Shown: one piece after another, positions 6,917 through 8,599 of the stretch
Layout of the letters: the number at the start of each line of letters is the position of its first letter
How positions within the stretch are numbered: position 1 is the first letter of the stretch
Source: Azorhizobium sp943369575
GTDB lineage: Bacteria > Pseudomonadota > Alphaproteobacteria > Rhizobiales > Xanthobacteraceae
Reading direction: 5' to 3'
Length of the DNA: 8,599 nt
Assembly: GCA_943369575.1 (NCBI GenBank)
Contig: CALRNP020000235.1
Location: forward strand, 1-8,599
Translations under genes and position numbers: made by a program
Notes under the pieces: generated by a model
Seen by the model: the letters and a program-made list of their open reading frames with translations, nothing else
What the model was told of the DNA's origin: nothing
Databases searched by the model: none

Positions 6917-7312
6917 TCAGAGCAGCTTGAGCTGAGCGCTATCCCGAGGCGACAAAGCCCTATGGGGCTTCAGGTATTTGCGCACGGTCACATCGGAGGT
7001 GCGCAGCCGCCGGGCGATCTCCTGGATAGGGACTTCCCGCTCGTGAAGATAGTTCGCGATCCAGCCGTTGGCGAGAGGGACGCGAAGCATGCCCGCGCTG
7101 ACCTGCTGTTCCAGGGCGCGGACGCCGTCAGGACCGACGACTTTGGCCACGCTGGAACGCACGCTGGCATTTTTCGCGAAATAGAGTTCGGCGCCACCGA
7201 AGGTCAAGAGCAACTCCACCGTTAGGTCCGCGCCAACCGCACGGACAAACGGTTCCACCAATTCGGCCTCCGGACGCCTCGGCCCGCGCTTCGCCGTCCG
7301 CGCGCTAGTCAT
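6917..7312 (-). CDS. mor: Mor/C-family transcriptional activator
   Basis: A 131-residue DNA-binding protein of the Mu Mor/C type, which activates middle or late promoters as a dimer. The N-terminal part has a helical segment VEPFVRAVGADLTVELLLTF (19-38) and the strand AELYFAKNA (41-49), matching the position of the family dimerisation strand. The C-terminal helix-turn-helix is evident in LANGWIANYLHEREVPIQEIARRLRTSDVTVRKYL (80-114), with the turn near 96-106. A short tail (115-131) follows. The ATG at 7312 is chosen because the protein before it, if extended, is out of character and lies inside the previous gene in another frame. It overlaps that gene by 8 nt. No second activator (C) is seen downstream, so this protein may drive the late operon directly. 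Confidence 0.83.
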   Translation of the reverse strand: MTSARTAKRGPRRPEAELVEPFVRAVGADLTVELLLTFGGAELYFAKNASVRSSVAKVVGPDGVRALEQQVSAGMLRVPLANGWIANYLHEREVPIQEIARRLRTSDVTVRKYLKPHRALSPRDSAQLKLL

Positions 7313-7559
7313 GGCCGGTCCCGGCATTGCGCACCTCGGCCGCGAGCGAGCGCGGCCCGTGCAACACGGTGACCACCCTGCCGCCCCGCAGCACATAGCG
7401 CAGGCCATTGATGAGCACGCCCACCGCGCCCGTCTCGGCGCCACGGGCCACGGTACGGGCGATATCGCGCCGGATCGCTTCCACGTCGACGCCCTGCGCC
7501 CGCTCCAGATGCCGGAGCACCGCATGGTCCGTGACCTCGGGGAGAGGACGGCGGCTCAT
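7305..7559 (-). CDS. Small hypothetical protein with RelE/BECR-like pattern
   Basis: An 84-residue protein I cannot assign to a named family with confidence. It opens MSRRPLPEVTDHAVLRHLERAQG, has a helical middle DVEAIRRDIARTVARG (about 24-40), then strands VGVLINGLRYVLRGG (about 45-59) and RVVTVLHG (60-67). The order His + Arg helix, helix, G-x-x-Y strand and a VVTVL strand is reminiscent of small RNase toxins of the BECR/DUF4258-like kind, but this is pattern only. The start at 7559 is favoured by a perfect AAGGAGG 7 nt upstream and an ATGA overlap with the previous stop; the in-frame ATG at 7589 would place the start inside the previous gene. It overlaps the mor-like gene by 8 nt. Confidence 0.75.
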   Translation of the reverse strand: MSRRPLPEVTDHAVLRHLERAQGVDVEAIRRDIARTVARGAETGAVGVLINGLRYVLRGGRVVTVLHGPRSLAAEVRNAGTGHD

Positions 7560-7933
7560 AGGTTGGCCTCCTTCATCCATGCTGCCCAAAGCCGCTCTTC
7601 ATCGGCTCTGATGCGCTCCAAGTTCTTATCCGCGCGCTTCAAAGCGGCTTCGGCGTCGCTCGCGGCACGGCATGCGGTGAGGTATTTGAGTTCACCGGCG
7701 CGGGTGCTCCGTGTCTGCTGGTTGCGGGCCTGGCAAAGCTCAATCCAGTGATCGAAGGCCGTTTCGCGCGTCGCGAAAGCAGCCTCGGTCTTTTTCTGCG
7801 CGCTCTCATGTTTGATGGAAATGAGGTCCGCCTGCTGAAACCGCATAGGTCCGCAGCACCGATCGATAAGCGCGAGCAGTTCGTCGCGATCAAGGTCCGA
7901 GAGGGTCAAGGCCTCCTGCTGTTTCCGGCTCAT
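7556..7933 (-). CDS. Hypothetical helical (coiled-coil) protein
   Basis: A 125-residue protein not recognised as a known family. It is almost wholly helical and charged: LTLSDLDRDELLALIDRCCG (9-28), then a long helix about 32-75 with many Lys, Glu and Ala, and a second about 78-122 (AASDAEAALKRADKNLERIRADEERLWAAW), suggesting a helical hairpin or coiled-coil oligomer. The paired cysteines C26-C27 and C69 and C89 show no clear metal-site spacing. There is no membrane segment or signal. The ATG at 7933 gives an ATGA overlap with the preceding stop; an upstream in-frame start at 7969 would only extend into the previous gene. It is probably an early phage accessory gene given its place between gemA and mor. 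Confidence 0.75.
   Translation of the reverse strand: MSRKQQEALTLSDLDRDELLALIDRCCGPMRFQQADLISIKHESAQKKTEAAFATRETAFDHWIELCQARNQQTRSTRAGELKYLTACRAASDAEAALKRADKNLERIRADEERLWAAWMKEANL
7567..7573 (-). promoter_or_regulatory. Shine-Dalgarno AAGGAGG for the 84-aa gene
   Basis: On the minus strand AAGGAGG lies 7 nt before the ATG at 7559, the best ribosome site in the window. It decides the start of that gene in favour of the ATGA-overlapping codon and suggests stronger translation than its coupled neighbours. Confidence 0.8.
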
Positions 7934-8190
7934 GCGGCACCGCCTTCCGCCTGCATCTCCCGCAGCCAATCCTCGGCTTTGGCCTGGCCATCGGCCTCGC
8001 TGGCCACACGGCCGGACCAGGTCATGCCGCTAGAAAGCTGGATTGTCAGCACCAGCTTGTCAGACACCTTGGAGCGCCAGATGCGCGCGCGGGCACCACC
8101 AGGCCCCTGGCCAAGGCCGGTCTCATCGTCCCAGCTCCAGGCAGGGCTGGTGCTGGTGGAAAATCCGAAATCAGCCTGCTGCACGGGCAT
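7930..8190 (-). CDS. Hypothetical small protein between gemA and mor
   Basis: An 86-residue protein not recognised. The N-terminal part (1-40) is rich in Ser, Gly, Trp and Asp (STSPAWSWDDETGLGQGPGG); residues about 43-66 look like beta strands (KVSDKLVLTIQLSSGMTWSGRV); a charged helix ends the protein (SEADGQAKAEDWLREMQAEGG). No signal peptide, membrane helix or metal motif is visible. The start is well supported by AGGAAGG 6 nt upstream. It overlaps the gemA 3' end by 20 nt and the next gene by 4 nt, so it belongs to the same transcript. A single small beta-hairpin plus helix could be a DNA- or protein-binding accessory factor, but nothing more can be said. Confidence 0.72.
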   Translation of the reverse strand: MPVQQADFGFSTSTSPAWSWDDETGLGQGPGGARARIWRSKVSDKLVLTIQLSSGMTWSGRVASEADGQAKAEDWLREMQAEGGAA

Positions 8191-8599
8191 TTTGAACCTT
8201 CCTTTCCGCCTTCTTCAAAGCCCGGCGCAGGACCGCGCCGGAGGACCGGATCTCGGCATCCACATTCGTGCCCGGCGCCGGCACCAGGTCGCCGGTGGGC
8301 AGTCCGAACCGTGCCAGCTGGCGCAGCTGGGCGCGGTAGACGGCATGTTTGGAGGCATCCACATCGCCGACCGTGGGCCACTCCACGCCGGCCTCGCGGG
8401 CGAGCCAGGCCTTGAGCGCCTCGATCGCCCGGCGGGCATCGGCCGGATCGCGCAGAAAGCGGGTGTGATCGAGTCCGGTCTGCCGCTTCACGAACGACAG
8501 CAGGGCCTTGTCGGTGCGGTCCCGCACCACGCCCAGGTGCCAACCGGAAAGCCAGAGCGCCCGCAGCTTGGGCGCATATCGGCCGGCGAGATCCCCGGA
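8171..8599 (-). CDS. gemA: GemA-family (DUF1018) regulatory protein, N-terminus beyond window
   Basis: The visible 142 codons run in from the right edge with no start inside the window; a GTG at 8530 is in frame but internal, because the 23 codons before it continue the family sequence (YAPKLRALWLSGWHLGVV). Hallmarks are the KLRALW helix, LGVVRDRTDKALLSFVKRQTGLDHTRFL, and the segment DARRAIEALKAWLAREAGVEWP, all characteristic of the C-terminal part of Mu GemA/DUF1018 proteins. GemA in Mu is an early-region modulator linked to host gene expression and DNA topology. The final segment (about residues 100-142 of the visible part) is Arg/Lys-rich and helical. The gene overlaps the next by 20 nt. 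The first part of the protein, roughly 50 residues, is expected outside the window. Confidence 0.9.
   Translation of the reverse strand, partial: SGDLAGRYAPKLRALWLSGWHLGVVRDRTDKALLSFVKRQTGLDHTRFLRDPADARRAIEALKAWLAREAGVEWPTVGDVDASKHAVYRAQLRQLARFGLPTGDLVPAPGTNVDAEIRSSGAVLRRALKKAERKVQNARAAG
8197..8203 (-). promoter_or_regulatory. Shine-Dalgarno AGGAAGG for the 86-aa gene
   Basis: On the minus strand AGGAAGG lies inside the 3' end of gemA, 6 nt before the ATG at 8190. It supports independent initiation of the small gene despite the 20-nt overlap. Confidence 0.75.

Larger units (their letters stand above)
1..8599 (-). mobile_element. Mu-like prophage segment (late-early, lysis, packaging and head genes)
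   Basis: All sixteen recognisable or plausible features lie on the minus strand, and their order matches the transposable-phage Mu plan: GemA, Mor-type activator, lysis genes, TraR-like zinc finger, gp25/26-like proteins, gp27 small terminase, gp28 large terminase, gp29 portal and gp30/MuF head protein. The synteny together with several family-level matches (DUF1018, DUF2730, DUF3486, DUF935, MuF) makes the assignment strong. The window is internal to the element. I see no transposase, repressor, tail genes, terminal repeats or host flanks, so integrity and insertion site cannot be judged. No frameshift or internal stop is seen in any core gene, so this part looks intact. Confidence 0.93.

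Noticed and set aside
7313..7525. N-terminal extension of the Mor-like protein (in-frame ATG at 7525)
   Set aside because: The added residues are Arg/Cys/Trp/Pro-rich shadow sequence of the preceding gene; family similarity begins after the ATG at 7312.
8528..8530. GTG at 8530 as the start of the GemA-like gene
   Set aside because: The frame stays open to the right edge and the preceding 23 codons encode conserved GemA sequence, so the codon is internal.
1..8599. tRNA, rRNA, CRISPR, insertion sequences, attachment sites, long direct repeats
   Set aside because: None was seen on reading both strands; nearly all of the sequence is accounted for by overlapping phage genes.

Overview
The window is a compact, strictly one-directional stretch of a Mu-like (transposable-phage) prophage, read entirely on the minus strand, so the genes run from the right end (8599) to the left end (1). 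The base composition is high in G+C, with G/C-rich third codon positions. This produces long open frames on the opposite strand that are only shadows. The composition, the GTA-type 3-TM holin and the style of the GemA, Mor-like and MuF proteins suggest an alphaproteobacterial host. That host assignment is inference; there is no host gene or rRNA in the window. Neither phage end, nor the transposase (MuA/MuB) or repressor genes, is included.

Right to left, the layout is as follows. (1) End of the early region: the C-terminal 142 residues of a GemA-family regulator, then three small overlapping genes of unknown function (86, 125 and 84 aa), then a Mor/C-family transcriptional activator. (2) An 81-bp gap, the only real non-coding stretch. 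It starts with a strong hairpin immediately after the mor-like stop and is the natural place for the activated late promoter. (3) Lysis and adjacent block: a GH24 lysozyme with a C-terminal membrane anchor, a 3-TM GTA-type holin, a TraR/DksA-type C4 zinc-finger protein, a membrane-anchored coiled-coil DUF2730 protein, and a winged-helix-like Mu gp26-type protein. (4) Packaging and head block: DUF3486 small terminase (gp27-like), large terminase (gp28-like), DUF935 portal (gp29-like), and a MuF-type head protein (gp30-like) that runs off the left edge and carries a C-terminal extension resembling a BECR-type nuclease (toxin) domain.

The genes are joined by stop/start overlaps (ATGA, TGATG or longer) at almost every junction, which implies two translationally coupled polycistronic units separated by the 81-bp gap. 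The expected logic, by analogy with Mu, is that early transcription makes the Mor-like activator, which switches on lysis, packaging and head genes in one late operon. Points deserving attention are the MuF C-terminal extension, the three orphan genes between gemA and mor (one with a possible small-toxin-like pattern), the tail-anchored lysozyme with a Cys in place of the catalytic Asp, the hairpin at the early/late boundary, and the absence of a recognisable spanin pair.
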